Positions 63,462-64,000 of a DNA stretch of 64,000 bases are shown piece after piece. The stretch lies in NCBI RefSeq assembly GCF_000219625.1, contig NC_018198.1:1-64000 (forward strand). Direction: 5' to 3'. The first letter of the stretch is position 1. Every line of letters starts with the position of its first letter. The notes beneath the pieces were generated by a model. The model was given only the letters and a program-made list of their open reading frames with translations, ran no database searches and was not told the DNA's origin. The DNA comes from Zymoseptoria tritici IPO323 (Eukaryota > Ascomycota > Dothideomycetes > Mycosphaerellales > Mycosphaerellaceae). The translations under genes were made by a program, and so were the position numbers.

Positions 63462-64000
63462 TGGCACCTCCCACGACACCCAACCGCCGGAGCACTACGA
63501 CTGCGACTGCTTGGCTACCTGCCTTCGTGTCCGGTCGTGTCACGGAGCACACACGGAACAGGTCCCAGATCATACAAGTGATGTGCCGAACCTCGATGAC
63601 TGGCAGGGTGGCAGGACAGGGCTGGACTGGTACGAGGAGGGAGTCTGAAGCGGAATAGTTGATGGAGGTGGAGGACTGTCTGTCTCCGAGGGAACAGGGG
63701 CGCATTTTTGAAGCGGCGCAGGTCGGTCTTCGTTTTGCAAGTCGGGGCGGGAAAAGTGAGAATTCGGAGATAGTAGGGGAGACGGGGAGGTCGTCGGTAC
63801 AGTGGGTGTTGTTGGAGAGCGTGCGCCGACCGGGGAGAAGCTGGCATCGTTGTCACCAAGTCGTACAGCAGCGCGCGCAATATGAGGAATACATGGAATG
63901 TTGTGACAAGAATGGAGATTTGGAGTACAACCGAATTGCAACGTGTAGTGGATCACGGACCGCCGTGGAATCGAAGGCGACCCGGCATCGACTCGAAGTG
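63462..64000 (+). CDS. Possible gene start running off the window
   Basis: ATG 63462 (MAPPTTPNRRSTTTATAWLP) follows a Kozak-like context. A second plus frame from ATG 63662 (MEVEDCLSPREQGRIFEAAQ) is open for 113 codons to the window edge, with a plausible mix of charged residues (EEYMECCDKNGDLEYNRIAT). The two could be exons. Open frames on the minus strand across the same region (63,515-63,956) are the alternative. Confidence 0.35.

Overview
The window is a chromosome end of a filamentous ascomycete fungus. It opens with a CCCTAA telomere tract (C-rich strand, so the physical end is on the left). It holds short GT...AG introns with CTAAC-type branch sites, and it is full of CpA-to-TpA (TpG-to-TpA) transitions, the mark of repeat-induced point mutation (RIP). 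The species cannot be named from sequence alone. Amplified, RIP-damaged DIM-2-type DNA methyltransferase genes in subtelomeres are known from Zymoseptoria tritici, and this layout recalls that case.

Layout. (A) 1-18,537, copy 1 of a large subtelomeric block: the telomere, a DIM-2-like DNA methyltransferase gene cut in half by telomere addition, a two-ORF gene of unknown function with internal minisatellites, a tandem array of ~679-bp units (two carrying the same 990-bp hAT deletion derivative), two arrays of 56-bp monomers, and a non-LTR retrotransposon (LINE) whose 3' end is CCCTAACCCTAACCC. (B) 18,538-27,380, a mosaic of RIP-degraded blocks: a 2OG-Fe(II) oxygenase-like pseudogene, 17-bp, 12-bp and 39-bp minisatellites, a Ty1/copia relic, a tRNA-like relic and short interstitial telomeric tracts. 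(C) 27,388-45,415, copy 2 of the block. It is collinear with copy 1 but heavily RIP-mutated, has no hAT insertions, and retains the whole DIM-2-like gene as a pseudogene, including the methyltransferase domain missing from copy 1. It also ends in CCCTAA repeats. (D) 45,416-64,000, older subtelomeric DNA with decayed or fragmentary genes: a gene truncated at the telomeric junction, an FHA-like fragment, an integrase-type zinc-finger fragment, a possible C48 peptidase fragment, several unknowns, and one CpA-depleted segment.

Reading. A chromosome broken inside the gene at 45,416 seems to have been healed with telomeric repeats, to which a LINE-bearing subtelomeric block was added. RIP then damaged that block, including its own DIM-2-like gene. 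A second, almost unmutated block was later stacked outside it and was itself truncated and re-capped inside the DIM-2-like gene. The LINE has its 3' end on telomeric repeats and its 5' end towards the chromosome tip, as expected if the G-strand end primes reverse transcription. The order of events is inference; the sequence relationships are visible directly.
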